Of a stretch of 47,283 nt of DNA, positions 1 to 8,918 are shown one piece after another (the stretch's first letter is position 1; each line of letters begins with the position of its first letter). A program made the translations under genes and the position numbers. The stretch comes from Bacteroidota bacterium (GTDB lineage Bacteria; Bacteroidota; Bacteroidia; Chitinophagales; JADIYW01): the NCBI GenBank assembly GCA_028288625.1, contig JAQBNI010000132.1:1-47283 (forward strand), written 5' to 3'. Below the pieces are notes generated by a model. That model saw only the letters and a program-made list of their open reading frames with translations. It was not told where the DNA came from and made no database searches.

Positions 1-1499
1 CTAAATAAAGTATCGATCGCAACTTGTTGGGAAGGATAATTTATTTCCAGCTTTGTTTTTATATCTGACGGGCTTCTCATATCCGATGTAAAAAGATTGT
101 AGATCTGTGGAAATGTTATACCGGAAACCTGGTCAAACGGTTCATTGCTTCCTGCATCATTCAAATCAAAATATAATCCGTATGGTATCCAGTAAGGAGA
201 TTGATTTTCTTCGGTAGTCAGGTATTTTTGTTTCCCATAAGTATAATAACCGCATATCATGGAAAGGTCTTCCGCCCATGCTTCAGATAAGCTGACAATA
301 CCGGAATTCGGAAACGTTGGATCGCCGTAACCGGTATGAGAATAAATATATTCAACATACGGCAGCCAGAAATCCGGACCTACTTTAGTGTAATGTGTTG
401 CATGTGATAATTCATGAAACATGGTTTCGATAAAGGATGCTTTTGCAATGGTTAAGTAAGAAGTGAAGAACGGGGCATACAGATCGGGTAACTGATCTTT
501 TACAAGAGGCGCTAAAATTGCAGCCTGGCTTGCAGGAATATTAAAAAGACCTGTCAGTAATTGCTCCGGGTTCGCAATATTCTGTATAGCCATATTTTTC
601 AACATGGGTGTAGCAAAGTGCGAGCTGATCACGGCATCCTTTCCCAGCCAGAAAAGCATTTTTTTATCCGGCATTAAAAAACCATAATGCCTTGCAAAGT
701 CGATATATTTATTTAATGCTAAGAGTGCTGCACACGAATGATGCAGTTCGGCATTTTTAAATCCGTTTCCAATCGCAATATTAATGTTGCTGAATGCACA
801 CGATTTTTTAAAACCCATGGAGTATGCATTTGGATTTACAACACCTGCAATGTTGGAAAGATTCAGCGTGTGTATTTCAACATAATCGTTATCAAATTTC
901 AATAATATTTCTACAGTATCGGAAATGATGGAAGAAGAAGTAATAGAAAATTTTCCAAGAGAATCAGTAAAGCCGTAGATTGTATTTGTTACATCTTTCA
1001 GGATCACTCTTACACCTTTCAATGGCACCATTATGCTGTCTATCGGATCAAAGAAAGTAACCTGTCCGTGGTAAGTCGTACTATTCGTTGCCGAAGTTCT
1101 GCTTAAAGAGGAATTGTCGGAAATATACAGATCGCTGATTTTTTCTGTTTGATATTGTGAGATATTTACTCCATTCGGCACCACACCATAATAGACGCCG
1201 TATTGCTGTGTATGCTCTGTTTTATAATTCAAATTTCGATCCGGTACTGCATCAAAAGGATGGTCGAGTAAAATTACACCCTGTGATTCCAGGTCGCTGT
1301 ATTGTTTGCTGTTATAGATCCTGAATTTTAAATATTGATGAGATGGATTTCCAGTTATTGTATTCCGGTTTGGCAAGATATATGGATTGTGAAGCTGGTG
1401 CGTAATAATTACGGAACAGCTGTCAACAGGTTGAGGACCGTTGGTTGGAACACAGCCCCCAACAAGCATCGTAAGTAAAATGTAAATATATTTTTTCAC
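1..1499 (-). CDS. Putative zinc-metalloprotease lipoprotein with HELSH motif (partial, 3' end outside window)
   Basis: I read an open frame from a GTG at 1499-1497 down to base 1, 499 codons with no stop, so the C-terminus is missing. The N-terminus is a lipoprotein signal with the lipobox LVGGC and Cys16 as the predicted lipidated residue. Residues about 145-215 look like a carboxypeptidase-regulatory-like beta domain. HELSH lies at residues 362-366 (bases 402-416), and SEAWAEDL at about 405-412 offers a glutamate (E406 or E410) as third ligand, the gluzincin layout. I infer a zinc peptidase anchored to the envelope; substrate unknown. The GTG start is supported by the signal peptide directly after it and by a TATCTTTA box at 1517-1524. 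I cannot name a specific family. Confidence 0.72.
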   Translation of the reverse strand, partial: MKKYIYILLTMLVGGCVPTNGPQPVDSCSVIITHQLHNPYILPNRNTITGNPSHQYLKFRIYNSKQYSDLESQGVILLDHPFDAVPDRNLNYKTEHTQQYGVYYGVVPNGVNISQYQTEKISDLYISDNSSLSRTSATNSTTYHGQVTFFDPIDSIMVPLKGVRVILKDVTNTIYGFTDSLGKFSITSSSIISDTVEILLKFDNDYVEIHTLNLSNIAGVVNPNAYSMGFKKSCAFSNINIAIGNGFKNAELHHSCAALLALNKYIDFARHYGFLMPDKKMLFWLGKDAVISSHFATPMLKNMAIQNIANPEQLLTGLFNIPASQAAILAPLVKDQLPDLYAPFFTSYLTIAKASFIETMFHELSHATHYTKVGPDFWLPYVEYIYSHTGYGDPTFPNSGIVSLSEAWAEDLSMICGYYTYGKQKYLTTEENQSPYWIPYGLYFDLNDAGSNEPFDQVSGITFPQIYNLFTSDMRSPSDIKTKLEINYPSQQVAIDTLF

Positions 1500-1516
1500 A
1501 GCAGTATTTATTTCAA

Positions 1517-1524
1517 TAAAGATA
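1517..1524 (-). promoter_or_regulatory. Candidate -7 element of the HELSH lipoprotein gene
   Basis: TATCTTTA on the minus strand differs only in the last base from the Bacteroidota -7 consensus TAnnTTTG. It would start transcription about 12 bases before the GTG start at 1499. I see no clear TTTG at the -33 position. Confidence 0.35.
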
Positions 1525-1569
1525 AGAATAAATTTTCCGCCTGCTAAGCGAAATCTGCAGTCAGTCCAT

Positions 1570-1599
1570 AAAAAAAAGACTTCCCCCAAAGGAAGTCTT
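1570..1599 (-). terminator. Intrinsic terminator of icd
   Basis: A perfect 9-bp stem (AAGACTTCC pairing with GGAAGTCTT, 6-base loop) is followed on the minus strand by a run of eight T. It begins 22 bases after the icd stop and separates icd from the lipoprotein gene downstream on the same strand. Confidence 0.85.
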
Positions 1600-1620
1600 A
1601 TATAAGAATATTCTATCTAA

Positions 1621-2892
1621 TTATTGCATATTGCTGATCAGCGCGTCTGCAAATTCAGAACTTTTTAAAAGTTTTGCATCCTGCATCAGCCGGTGAAAAT
1701 CATATGTAACCGTTTTGTTTTCTATTGTTTTTTCCATCGCATTTACAATCATGCTTGCGGCTTCTATCCATCCTAAGAATTCAAACATCATTACACCAGA
1801 CAGGATCACAGAACTTGGGTTCACTTTATCCTGGTTCGCATATTTCGGGGCAGTACCATGTGTTGCTTCAAACACTGCCATGCCGGTTAAGTAATTAATA
1901 TTTGCACCGGGAGCAATACCAATCCCGCCTACAAGCGCCGCCAAAGCATCGGAAATATAATCACCATTTAAGTTCAATGTTGCAACCACATCATATTCAT
2001 CCGGGCGAAGAATGATCTGTTGTAAAAAATTATCTGCAATCGCATCTTTCACAATTAATTTTCCTTCTGATTCCGCTTTCTTCATTGCAGCATTCGCTTC
2101 TTCCTGTCCTTCTTCCGCCAGTATTTTATCATACTGCGGCCATGTGAACACTTTGTCGCCGAATTCTCTTTCCGCAAGCTTGTAACCCCACTCCTTGAAT
2201 TTACCTTCCGTAAATTTCATGATGTTGCCTTTATGTACAAGCGTCAAACTTTTGCGGTTGTGCTTCAATGCATACTCCATAGCAGAGCGCACAAGGCGTT
2301 CCGTACCTTCGAGCGATACGGGTTTAATTCCAAGTGAAGATGTTTCGGGGAAACGGATCTTATCCCCGATGTTCATTTCTGTTTGCAGGAAGTGCAATAA
2401 TTTTTTACACTCATCCGTTCCTTCCATCCATTCAATTCCTGCATAAATATCCTCGGTGTTTTCACGGAAGATGATCATGTCAACTTTTTCCGGGACCTTC
2501 GAGTTAGAAGGCACGCCCTGGAAATATCTCACCGGTCGAACGCAGGCGTATAGATCGAGGATCTGTCTCAATGCAACATTTAAGGAACGTATTCCCCCAC
2601 CGACCGGTGTGGTTAAAGGACCCTTGATAGCAATACGGTTTTCATTGATCACTGCTAAAGTTTCATCCGGCAGCCACGAGCCTGTTTGCTTGTATGCTTT
2701 TTCTCCGGCAAGTACTTCTTTCCAGTGTATCTTTTTCTTGCCTCCATACGCTTTTTCTACTGCTGCATCAAAGACGCGCACCGATGCGCGCCAGATGTCG
2801 GGTCCTGTTCCATCACCTTCAATAAAAGGAATAATAGGTTCATTTGGCACGTTCATCTGCCCTCCGTTTATTGTTATTTTTTCTGCTGACAT
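1621..2892 (-). CDS. icd: NADP-dependent isocitrate dehydrogenase
   Basis: Converts isocitrate to 2-oxoglutarate and CO2 with NADP+ in the citric acid cycle. The 423-residue length matches the E. coli-type homodimeric enzyme (416). Visible family signatures are IEGDGTGPD near the N-terminus, [11 protein letters not shown] (containing the serine phosphorylated by AceK in E. coli), [13 protein letters not shown], the lysine-containing [12 protein letters not shown] and the cofactor loop [13 protein letters not shown] in that loop together with KTVTYDF near the C-terminus points to NADP rather than NAD. A second ATG at codon 13 is possible, but the upstream one keeps the usual N-terminal extension. 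The gene has its own promoter (2912-2919) and terminator (1570-1599), so it is monocistronic. No AceK kinase gene is in the window, so the phosphorylation control is not implied. Confidence 0.96.
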   Translation of the reverse strand: MSAEKITINGGQMNVPNEPIIPFIEGDGTGPDIWRASVRVFDAAVEKAYGGKKKIHWKEVLAGEKAYKQTGSWLPDETLAVINENRIAIKGPLTTPVGGGIRSLNVALRQILDLYACVRPVRYFQGVPSNSKVPEKVDMIIFRENTEDIYAGIEWMEGTDECKKLLHFLQTEMNIGDKIRFPETSSLGIKPVSLEGTERLVRSAMEYALKHNRKSLTLVHKGNIMKFTEGKFKEWGYKLAEREFGDKVFTWPQYDKILAEEGQEEANAAMKKAESEGKLIVKDAIADNFLQQIILRPDEYDVVATLNLNGDYISDALAALVGGIGIAPGANINYLTGMAVFEATHGTAPKYANQDKVNPSSVILSGVMMFEFLGWIEAASMIVNAMEKTIENKTVTYDFHRLMQDAKLLKSSEFADALISNMQ

Positions 2893-2911
2893 ATTAATTT
2901 TTTCTAGTTGG

Positions 2912-2919
2912 CAAATATA
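2912..2919 (-). promoter_or_regulatory. icd promoter, -7 element
   Basis: TATATTTG on the minus strand is an exact TAnnTTTG match 20 bases upstream of the icd ATG, predicting a short leader. No clear TTTG -33 element is visible. Confidence 0.6.
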
Positions 2920-3067
2920 ATCAAACTTCGAAGCTTTGGCACGGAAATATCGTTTTTATAAAATACGAAGATGCCAATAGTTGTTATATTAAATCTTTCA
3001 TTTGAAAAAAGGTTCATGCATTTTGTTCCGTTTTACTGTTCGCGCTTTAAATCGTGTCGTATTTTAT

Positions 3068-3075
3068 TACCTTTG
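3068..3075 (+). promoter_or_regulatory. ruvB promoter, -7 element
   Basis: TACCTTTG is an exact TAnnTTTG match ending 5 bases before the ATG at 3081. If used, the transcript would start at or next to the start codon (leaderless or nearly so). It also argues against the in-frame GTG at 3054, which would lie upstream of the transcription start. Confidence 0.5.
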
Positions 3076-3080
3076 TTGAA

Positions 3081-4106
3081 ATGCAAAATCCAAATCTTGA
3101 CGCGTCAGGCGATTTCTTATCCAAAACTGAAAAGGAGTTGGAAAAAGTATTGCGCCCGCAGGTATTGGAGCATTTTGCAGGGCAGCAGCAGATCATAGAA
3201 AATCTGCATATTTTTATCAAGGCAGCAAAGCAGCGCGATGAAGCTTTAGATCACGTTCTGTTGCACGGACCGCCCGGGCTCGGAAAAACTACGCTATCAA
3301 ATATTATTGCAAATGAATTAGGTGTGGAGATGAGAACAACCTCCGGACCTGTATTGGAAAAGGCGGGAGACCTTGCAGGCTTGCTCACGAACCTGCAGCC
3401 GAATGATGTATTATTTATCGACGAGATACACCGGTTAAATACGACCATTGAAGAATATTTGTATTCCGCTATGGAAGATTATAAAATAGATATTATGATC
3501 GATAGCGGACCGAGTGCGCGCAGCATCCAGCTTACACTAAATCCTTTTACGCTGATCGGCGCTACAACGCGTTCCGGTTTGCTGACGTCACCTTTGCGCT
3601 CTCGTTTTGGAATTACTTTTCGTCTTGAATATTATACAGCAGAAGTGTTGAAGAATATTATCAAGCGATCCGCGAATATTTTAAATACGGAGATTGATGA
3701 AAAAGGCGCGATGGAAATTTCAAAGAGAAGCCGCGGAACACCGAGAATAGCGAACGCATTGCTGCGTCGCGTGCGCGATTTTGCACAAATAAAAGGCACC
3801 GGAAAAATTGATATTGAAATCGCAAAATATGCATTGGCTGCTTTAAATGTGGACGAGCATGGACTGGATGAAATGGACAATAAAATTTTATCTGCCATCA
3901 TAGAAAAATTTGCAGGCGGACCTGTGGGATTAACAACGATTGCTACTGCTGTGGGTGAAGAAGCAGGAACTATTGAAGAAGTGTATGAACCGTTTCTTAT
4001 ACAGGAAGGTTATTTAAAACGCACACCTCGCGGTCGTGAAGCTACAGAAAAATCATATCGCCATATCGGCAAAGTTCCGCCGTTACAATCCGGTACATTG
4101 TTTTAA
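3081..4106 (+). CDS. ruvB: Holliday junction branch-migration helicase RuvB
   Basis: AAA+ motor that, with RuvA, drives branch migration of Holliday junctions. Starting at ATG 3081 gives 341 residues beginning [12 protein letters not shown], close to the usual size. Walker [10 protein letters not shown] lies at about 63-71, Walker B appears as LFIDEIHRL, sensor 1 as IGATTRSG, and the arginine-finger region as PLRSRFG. The C-terminal winged helix contains [10 protein letters not shown] and [12 protein letters not shown], all typical of RuvB. An in-frame GTG at 3054 would add nine residues but precedes the predicted -7 element, so I reject it. The gene is followed after 9 bases by a small lipoprotein gene and then a DUF2007 gene on the same strand, probably one transcript. 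Confidence 0.97.
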   Translation: MQNPNLDASGDFLSKTEKELEKVLRPQVLEHFAGQQQIIENLHIFIKAAKQRDEALDHVLLHGPPGLGKTTLSNIIANELGVEMRTTSGPVLEKAGDLAGLLTNLQPNDVLFIDEIHRLNTTIEEYLYSAMEDYKIDIMIDSGPSARSIQLTLNPFTLIGATTRSGLLTSPLRSRFGITFRLEYYTAEVLKNIIKRSANILNTEIDEKGAMEISKRSRGTPRIANALLRRVRDFAQIKGTGKIDIEIAKYALAALNVDEHGLDEMDNKILSAIIEKFAGGPVGLTTIATAVGEEAGTIEEVYEPFLIQEGYLKRTPRGREATEKSYRHIGKVPPLQSGTLF

Positions 4107-4115
4107 TTCATTTTA

Positions 4116-4532
4116 ATGAGACCTGCTATTTTTTGTTTGTTGATGATGTTCTTTATCGGGTGTAAACCGCGTGCAGCAAAAGAAGTGTCTATAACCGAGA
4201 TCATTAGAACAGCTAAGGTGGAAGAGCATAAAAATGTATCCTGGCATATAACAGGGACAGAACCTTTCTGGAGCATGTATATACATAATGATACGTTTAT
4301 CTATTCCAGGTTAAGTGAAAAAATTGATACGGTATATTTTAAAATGGATAATTATATTTTTAGTGGTGACAGTATTACCTATTGGTTGTCTGATCCTGAT
4401 AAGCAACAAGCGAAAATAAATATCTTTCAAAGTGAAAAGCCTTGCAGTGACGGTATGAGCGACAAGGCTTATTCGTTTCATGCAACAGCTTTATATAAAA
4501 ATGAACGGCTAAATGGCTGCGCAGAAAAATAA
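4116..4532 (+). CDS. Small lipoprotein, COG3650-like (GTEPFWS motif)
   Basis: A 138-residue predicted lipoprotein: signal peptide with lipobox FFIGC and lipidated Cys16. The mature part has GTEPFWSMYI and, later, a PCSDGMSDKAYSF segment and a closing LNGCAEK. This pairing of an xEPFWS motif with two C-terminal cysteine motifs is what I associate with the COG3650/MliC-like family of small envelope proteins. The two C-terminal cysteines could form a disulfide. Its role is unknown. It sits 9 bases after ruvB and 5 bases before the DUF2007 gene, which suggests co-transcription rather than functional relation. Confidence 0.75.
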   Translation: MRPAIFCLLMMFFIGCKPRAAKEVSITEIIRTAKVEEHKNVSWHITGTEPFWSMYIHNDTFIYSRLSEKIDTVYFKMDNYIFSGDSITYWLSDPDKQQAKINIFQSEKPCSDGMSDKAYSFHATALYKNERLNGCAEK

Positions 4533-4537
4533 TAATA

Positions 4538-4765
4538 ATGGAAAACTCAAAACTAATTAAGATCGCCACTTACTATAATCAATTTGATGCAGAACTTGCA
4601 AAACTAAAGCTGGAAGAAAACGGGATATATTGTTTTTTAAAAAATGAATATGTCGCGCAACTGCAATTTGGTATTGCAAATTTTGAGTTAATGGTGAATA
4701 GCGACGACAAAGAAACTGCTTTGAAATATCTTGAAACAGATGAAGATATTACCCGGGAAAATTAA
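4538..4765 (+). CDS. DUF2007 family small protein
   Basis: A 75-residue soluble protein with the pattern of DUF2007 (putative signal-transducing domain): LIKIATYYNQFDAELAKLKL, then GIYCFLKNEY, then a FELMV strand and a closing helix. The family fold is a small ferredoxin-like alpha/beta unit; function is not established. It is the last gene of the ruvB group. Its stop at 4765 is only 4 bases from the stop of the convergent pssA gene (4770), with no hairpin between them. Confidence 0.8.
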   Translation: MENSKLIKIATYYNQFDAELAKLKLEENGIYCFLKNEYVAQLQFGIANFELMVNSDDKETALKYLETDEDITREN

Positions 4766-4769
4766 TAAG

Positions 4770-5495
4770 TCAGGAAATTACTTTCTCTTTTTCAAATGCA
4801 TTTTGCAGCATTGAGAAAAAGATGTAAGTTATTATGATCGTGCTGAAGGCTATCCAGTCTAAAAAAATGATCTGTGGCACGCAAGCAATTAAAAACAATA
4901 CGCGAAATTTATTTTGTGTCCAGCTGAACGGATTTCCCTTCAAAGAAAAGAGCCTGATTTCAGTGACCATTAAAATGGATATAATTAAGGTAACCGCGAG
5001 GATAGAGTATGGATGATAGAATATCTTTAATATCGCTGGATTAATATGCCCTGCATAAAATAGGTTACAGTAATAGCCGAGCACAAATATGGCAGCAGCA
5101 GGGGTAGCCAGTCCTAAAAAATTTTGCTTCTGGCGTGTATCAATATTAAATTTTGCCAGCCGGAAACATGCAGCCACCGAATATATAAATACAATATATC
5201 TTATAAAGTGAATACCGAAATAAAACGCCTGCATGGAAAAGCTGGACACCTTGAATAGCATTACCGCCGGTAAAAGACCAAATGTTACCATATCCGCAAG
5301 AGAATCCAGTTGTACACCAAGACTTGAATCAGCATTTAACAACCGTGCTGCATACCCATCAAGGAAATCAGCCAGCAAAGCTATACCCATCAGGTACGGC
5401 ACATAATAAAATTGATTTTGCAAACAAACCGTGATACCTAAACATCCTGAAATTAAATTTAATACAGTGAGTGCATTCGGGATTTGTTTTTTCAT
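4770..5495 (-). CDS. pssA: CDP-diacylglycerol--serine O-phosphatidyltransferase
   Basis: Integral membrane enzyme that makes phosphatidylserine, precursor of phosphatidylethanolamine. The 241-residue protein has the CDP-alcohol phosphatidyltransferase signature: DG-x2-AR-x8-G-x3-D-x3-D, read here as DGYAAR followed by GVQLDSLAD at about residues 46-68. The remainder is a series of about six hydrophobic segments separated by short loops. VTFGLLPAVML directly after the signature is typical of the bacterial PssA type II group. The start is the ATG at 5495, with a TAGTTTTG -7 element 41 bases upstream. No decarboxylase (psd) gene is adjacent in this window. Confidence 0.93.
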   Translation of the reverse strand: MKKQIPNALTVLNLISGCLGITVCLQNQFYYVPYLMGIALLADFLDGYAARLLNADSSLGVQLDSLADMVTFGLLPAVMLFKVSSFSMQAFYFGIHFIRYIVFIYSVAACFRLAKFNIDTRQKQNFLGLATPAAAIFVLGYYCNLFYAGHINPAILKIFYHPYSILAVTLIISILMVTEIRLFSLKGNPFSWTQNKFRVLFLIACVPQIIFLDWIAFSTIIITYIFFSMLQNAFEKEKVIS

Positions 5496-5536
5496 AGCAG
5501 CTATTTTAATCTCAAAAACTTAAAGTGATGGACATG

Positions 5537-5544
5537 CAAAACTA
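5537..5544 (-). promoter_or_regulatory. pssA promoter, -7 element
   Basis: TAGTTTTG on the minus strand is an exact TAnnTTTG match 41 bases upstream of the pssA ATG. No TTTG is visible at the expected -33 distance. Confidence 0.45.
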
Positions 5545-5661
5545 ATTATTTTATTCATTTTTCTATGCTTTCGCATTGGATGGAGATGGTGCAGCTGAAA
5601 TTTTTATCCACGTCTTTATGGAATTTGAATGTAAAATGTCTCTCAATGGTAAAGACGTCCT

Positions 5662-7197
5662 ATGCTGGTTAAAATTTTTGGAAGCGCTGTGTTTGGCGTT
5701 GATGCGGTAACTATAAACGTAGAGGTAAATGTTTGCAGCGGGAGAAAATATTTTCTTGTGGGGTTACCCGATAATGCGATCAAGGAAAGCTGGAGCCGTG
5801 TGGAAAGTGCGCTGCGTGTAAATAATTATAAAATGCCGCGTATTAAGATCATTGTAAATCTTGCACCGGCGGATATCCGCAAAGAAGGCTCTGCTTATGA
5901 TCTGCCGATTGCTGTGGGTGTGCTCACGGCTTCAAACCAGATCACAGTTGACACGCTTTCAAAATATATTATTATGGGCGAGCTTTCTTTAGATGGAAAA
6001 GTACAGCCGATCAAGGGTGCGCTGCCGATTGCGATACAGGCGAAGAAAGAAGGTTTTGAAGGCATCATACTGCCAAAGCAAAATGCAAATGAAGCGGCGA
6101 TCGTCAGTGACTTCAATGTGTATGGCGTTAGCCATCTTGATGAAGTGGTTGATTTTTTATGCGGGAAGAAAATGATTACGCCGACTGTTGTAAAAACACA
6201 CGACCAGTTTTATGCGAATGTAGAAAACGCAGGTTTTGATTTCTCTGATGTGAAAGGACAGGAAAATATTAAGCGCGCACTGGAGATCGCTGCTGCCGGC
6301 GGGCATAATGTAATTTTGATCGGTCCGCCTGGTGCAGGAAAAACTATGCTTGCTAAAAGAATGCCTACGATTTTGCCGCCATTGTCGCTACAGGAGGCGC
6401 TGGAAACCACGAAGATCCATTCGGTAGCAGGAAAGTTGAAGAAAGATGCATCGCTGTTATATCAAAGACCATTCCGTTCACCGCATCATACGGTAAGCGA
6501 TGTTGCTTTAGTAGGTGGAGGGGGACATCCGCAGCCGGGTGAAATTTCTCTTGCGCATAATGGCGTGTTGTTTTTGGATGAATTACCTGAGTTTAAGCGC
6601 GGAGTACTTGAAGTCATGCGTCAGCCGATGGAGGAGCGGAAAGTAAATATTTCTCGTGCGAGATATTCTATTGATTATCCTGCAAACTTTATGCTGGTGG
6701 CGAGCATGAACCCGTGTCCGTGCGGTTATTACAATCACCCCGAGCGTACGTGTGTTTGCGGACCGGGAGTTGTACATAAATATCTCGCAAAAATTTCCGG
6801 TCCGTTGCTGGATAGGATCGATCTGCATGTGGAAGTAACGCCGGTGAACTTGCAGGATATGTCATCGAAAAGAATTTCTGAAAGCAGCAGCGAGATACGA
6901 AAGCGTGTCGTAGCTGCAAGAAAAATACAGGAGGAGCGTTTCAATGGGGAAGATTTGTATTGCAACGCGCAAATGACAACTAAACTTACAAGGGACATTT
7001 GTATACTGGATGATACCTCACAAAATTTATTAAATACCGCCATGAAAAGATTAGGACTTTCCGCAAGAGCGTATGAACGAATTATCCGGGTAGCGAGGAC
7101 GATAGCCGATCTTGCTAAAAGCGAAAATATTCAAATGGAACATTTAGCTGAAGCTATACAATTCAGAAGTTTGGATAGAGAGAATTGGGCGACGTAG
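5662..7197 (+). CDS. comM: YifB/ComM family Mg-chelatase-like AAA ATPase
   Basis: A 511-residue protein of the YifB/ComM family. ComM in Gram-negative bacteria is a hexameric helicase that helps integrate DNA during natural transformation. The N-terminal Lon-protease-like domain (about 1-170) starts MLVKIFGSAVFGVDA and has SAYDLPIAVGVL. The AAA domain follows, with Walker A GPPGAGKTM at about 221-229 and Walker B FLDELPEF. Four cysteines at about 352, 354, 364 and 366 (CPCG and CVCG) form the zinc-finger-like loop typical of the family. The C-terminal Mg-chelatase lid ends at QFRSLDREN. It is alone on its strand. Competence itself is not shown by this window. Confidence 0.92.
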   Translation: MLVKIFGSAVFGVDAVTINVEVNVCSGRKYFLVGLPDNAIKESWSRVESALRVNNYKMPRIKIIVNLAPADIRKEGSAYDLPIAVGVLTASNQITVDTLSKYIIMGELSLDGKVQPIKGALPIAIQAKKEGFEGIILPKQNANEAAIVSDFNVYGVSHLDEVVDFLCGKKMITPTVVKTHDQFYANVENAGFDFSDVKGQENIKRALEIAAAGGHNVILIGPPGAGKTMLAKRMPTILPPLSLQEALETTKIHSVAGKLKKDASLLYQRPFRSPHHTVSDVALVGGGGHPQPGEISLAHNGVLFLDELPEFKRGVLEVMRQPMEERKVNISRARYSIDYPANFMLVASMNPCPCGYYNHPERTCVCGPGVVHKYLAKISGPLLDRIDLHVEVTPVNLQDMSSKRISESSSEIRKRVVAARKIQEERFNGEDLYCNAQMTTKLTRDICILDDTSQNLLNTAMKRLGLSARAYERIIRVARTIADLAKSENIQMEHLAEAIQFRSLDRENWAT

Positions 7198-7465
7198 ATC
7201 AGATGAAACTTCGTGATGTACGCCATACAATTTAGTTGTATGGGATCGGGAGGGATCCGTAGTATAATGAATTGCATAGCGGTAATATTATATGTATTGA
7301 CGTATATCAAGAAAAAAAAATTGAAAAGAGTATCGAGCATTGCTTTATGTCATAAAATTACTGATTCCAACACTTTATGCAATATTGTGGATATTAGAAG
7401 ACTGATTTTTTGAACAATTTCCTGATCTTTGGATATCGCAAATTTTTAAATTAAAAAAAGTATTC
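7198..7465. other. Intergenic region with a short inverted repeat
   Basis: A 268-base stretch between yifB and the next lipoprotein gene. It holds a perfect 8-bp inverted repeat (CCATACAA at 7223-7230 and TTGTATGG at 7236-7243, 5-base loop) 26 bases after the yifB stop. There is no T run after it, so it is not a clear terminator. I see no convincing gene or promoter consensus in the rest. Confidence 0.5.
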
Positions 7466-8083
7466 ATGAAAAAACTAACACTTATTGTAATGGCAGTAAT
7501 AGCAATTTTAGTTGCTTGCCAAAAAGAGTCGCAACAGGCTCAAAATGTTACCGGGAAAACCACTACCGGAAGCCTTAATCAAACCCTTGATACCAAACAA
7601 CTATCCGGAGGTGCGGGAGTACATATGGGCAGCTCAGGTAGTAGTGCAGCAGGTGATAATTATATCGTATTGAAGACTGTGCCATTGTTAGCCGGTCAAT
7701 TTTTAGCTGTCGGAACTGTTACCGTGGCTAATGACGATCTATATGTTTATGTATCCTACAACATTACACTTCCTGTTTGGAAAATTTCTGAACTCCACTT
7801 ATATCTTGGAGACTCTACAGAAATTCCTGCAAATAATTCAGGAAATCCTATTCCGGGACAGTTTCCAAATAAGATCACATTTAAGAAAACTAAAGTGAGT
7901 TCTTATACCTTTGCTTTTCCAAGGGAAGATGTTGGCGAATGCTTCAGCGTTGCGGCACATTGTGTTGTAAGTGGAGGTGGATCTGAAACCGCTTGGGGAC
8001 AAGGATCACTTTTCCCGAATGCAAATCAGTGGGGAATGTTTTTTAACGTTTGTACAACTCCTGTAGGTCCGCCTAAAGGGTAA
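7466..8083 (+). CDS. Predicted lipoprotein of unknown function
   Basis: A 205-residue protein with a clear lipoprotein signal: KKLTLIVMAVIAILVAC, lipidated Cys18. After it comes a low-complexity Ser/Thr/Gly/Gln linker to about residue 65, then a beta-rich domain with YVYVSYNI, LHLYLGDSTEIP, a GNPIPGQFPNK segment and AFPREDVGECFSVAAHC. The order strand / HLYLG / GNP.PGQFP / cysteine pair / AWGQGS near the end looks like a conserved extracellular beta-sandwich found in Bacteroidota surface proteins, but I cannot assign a named family. Cys residues in the domain could form a disulfide. It ends in a strong terminator at 8101-8133. Confidence 0.8.
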   Translation: MKKLTLIVMAVIAILVACQKESQQAQNVTGKTTTGSLNQTLDTKQLSGGAGVHMGSSGSSAAGDNYIVLKTVPLLAGQFLAVGTVTVANDDLYVYVSYNITLPVWKISELHLYLGDSTEIPANNSGNPIPGQFPNKITFKKTKVSSYTFAFPREDVGECFSVAAHCVVSGGGSETAWGQGSLFPNANQWGMFFNVCTTPVGPPKG

Positions 8084-8100
8084 TTCAAATTATAACAATA

Positions 8101-8133
8101 AAAAAAGGTTGACGGGATAGTCAACCTTTTTTG
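8101..8133 (+). terminator. Intrinsic terminator after the 7466-8083 lipoprotein gene
   Basis: Perfect stem AAAAAGGTTGAC / GTCAACCTTTTT with a 6-base loop (GGGATA) and a T run, 18 bases after the stop codon. Its A and T flanks would let it work in both directions, but no gene converges here. Confidence 0.85.
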
Positions 8134-8252
8134 TTTTAAGCTGACAGATAAAAGAAGCTTGTAAGTTATAAGATCAACAACTAGAAATAAATCTCGTTGT
8201 GTGATTACCGGAACAATTACACTTATATTGCGTTTAATACAAAACACATCTC

Positions 8253-8843
8253 TTGAAAAATAAAATTTACACGATACTTGGTATCTGTCTTGTATGCGCT
8301 AATATCTTTACAGCCTGCAAATCTTCCGATAATTCGAAAGTTGGAAATGAAACATCCGATAAAAAAGATACAACTATAAATGAGATCTTGGAACCGCAAC
8401 CTGTGCCTGAAAAAGATACAACGGCAGAAGTGAAACCATCAACAGAAACAAGTGACACTACAAAGAAAGCGGATGCAAAAATAGTTCCGCTAACTGTTTC
8501 CATCGGTAATCTTAAATCCCCGAGTGCGCCTGTAATTGTTAGTTTTTATACACCACAAAACAAATTCCTCGATCTGTACGATCAGAAGAAATATCAATTC
8601 AAACCTAAAAACGGAAAGTTGTCTGAAAAGATCACGGATCTTCCTTACGGTGTATATGCAATTGCTATTTTCGAAGATTTAAACAGCGACGGTAAAATTG
8701 ATAAGAACATGCTCGGTATACCAACAGAGCCTTATGCTTTTTCTCAAAACTATAAGCCGAAAATACATGCACCGTCTTTTGATGATTGTAAATTCACTTA
8801 CAATGCAAAAGAGAATTCTGTAAAGATGACGCTTCTTCATTAA
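8253..8843 (+). CDS. DUF2141 lipoprotein
   Basis: A 196-residue protein starting at a TTG codon (8253), since no ATG or GTG is in frame before the signal peptide. The signal ends in lipobox FTAC with lipidated Cys22. A charged, threonine-rich linker (about 23-75) leads to the DUF2141 domain, recognisable from LTVSIGNLKSPSAPVIVSFY, LPYGVYAIAIFEDLNSDGKI and LGIPTEPYAFSQN. DUF2141 proteins are small exported beta-sandwich proteins of unknown function, common in Bacteroidota. The linker suggests the domain is held away from the membrane. The gene is convergent with pyk (76 bases between stops). Confidence 0.85.
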   Translation: MKNKIYTILGICLVCANIFTACKSSDNSKVGNETSDKKDTTINEILEPQPVPEKDTTAEVKPSTETSDTTKKADAKIVPLTVSIGNLKSPSAPVIVSFYTPQNKFLDLYDQKKYQFKPKNGKLSEKITDLPYGVYAIAIFEDLNSDGKIDKNMLGIPTEPYAFSQNYKPKIHAPSFDDCKFTYNAKENSVKMTLLH

Positions 8844-8918
8844 TTGAAATAGTGAAATTGAGGGTGAAAATTAAAGTGAAGTGGATGTCTAAGTAAGAAT
8901 ATAATCTTACGACTTCCA

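Noticed and set aside
3054-3080. Upstream GTG start for ruvB
   Set aside because: It precedes the predicted -7 element (3068-3075) and adds residues absent from the normal RuvB N-terminus.
7223-7243. Inverted repeat after yifB as a terminator
   Set aside because: Only 8 bp, no T run follows.
8893-8910. Weak hairpin GTAAGA/TCTTAC between the DUF2141 gene and pyk
   Set aside because: Six-bp AT-rich stem without a T run; not reliable as a terminator.
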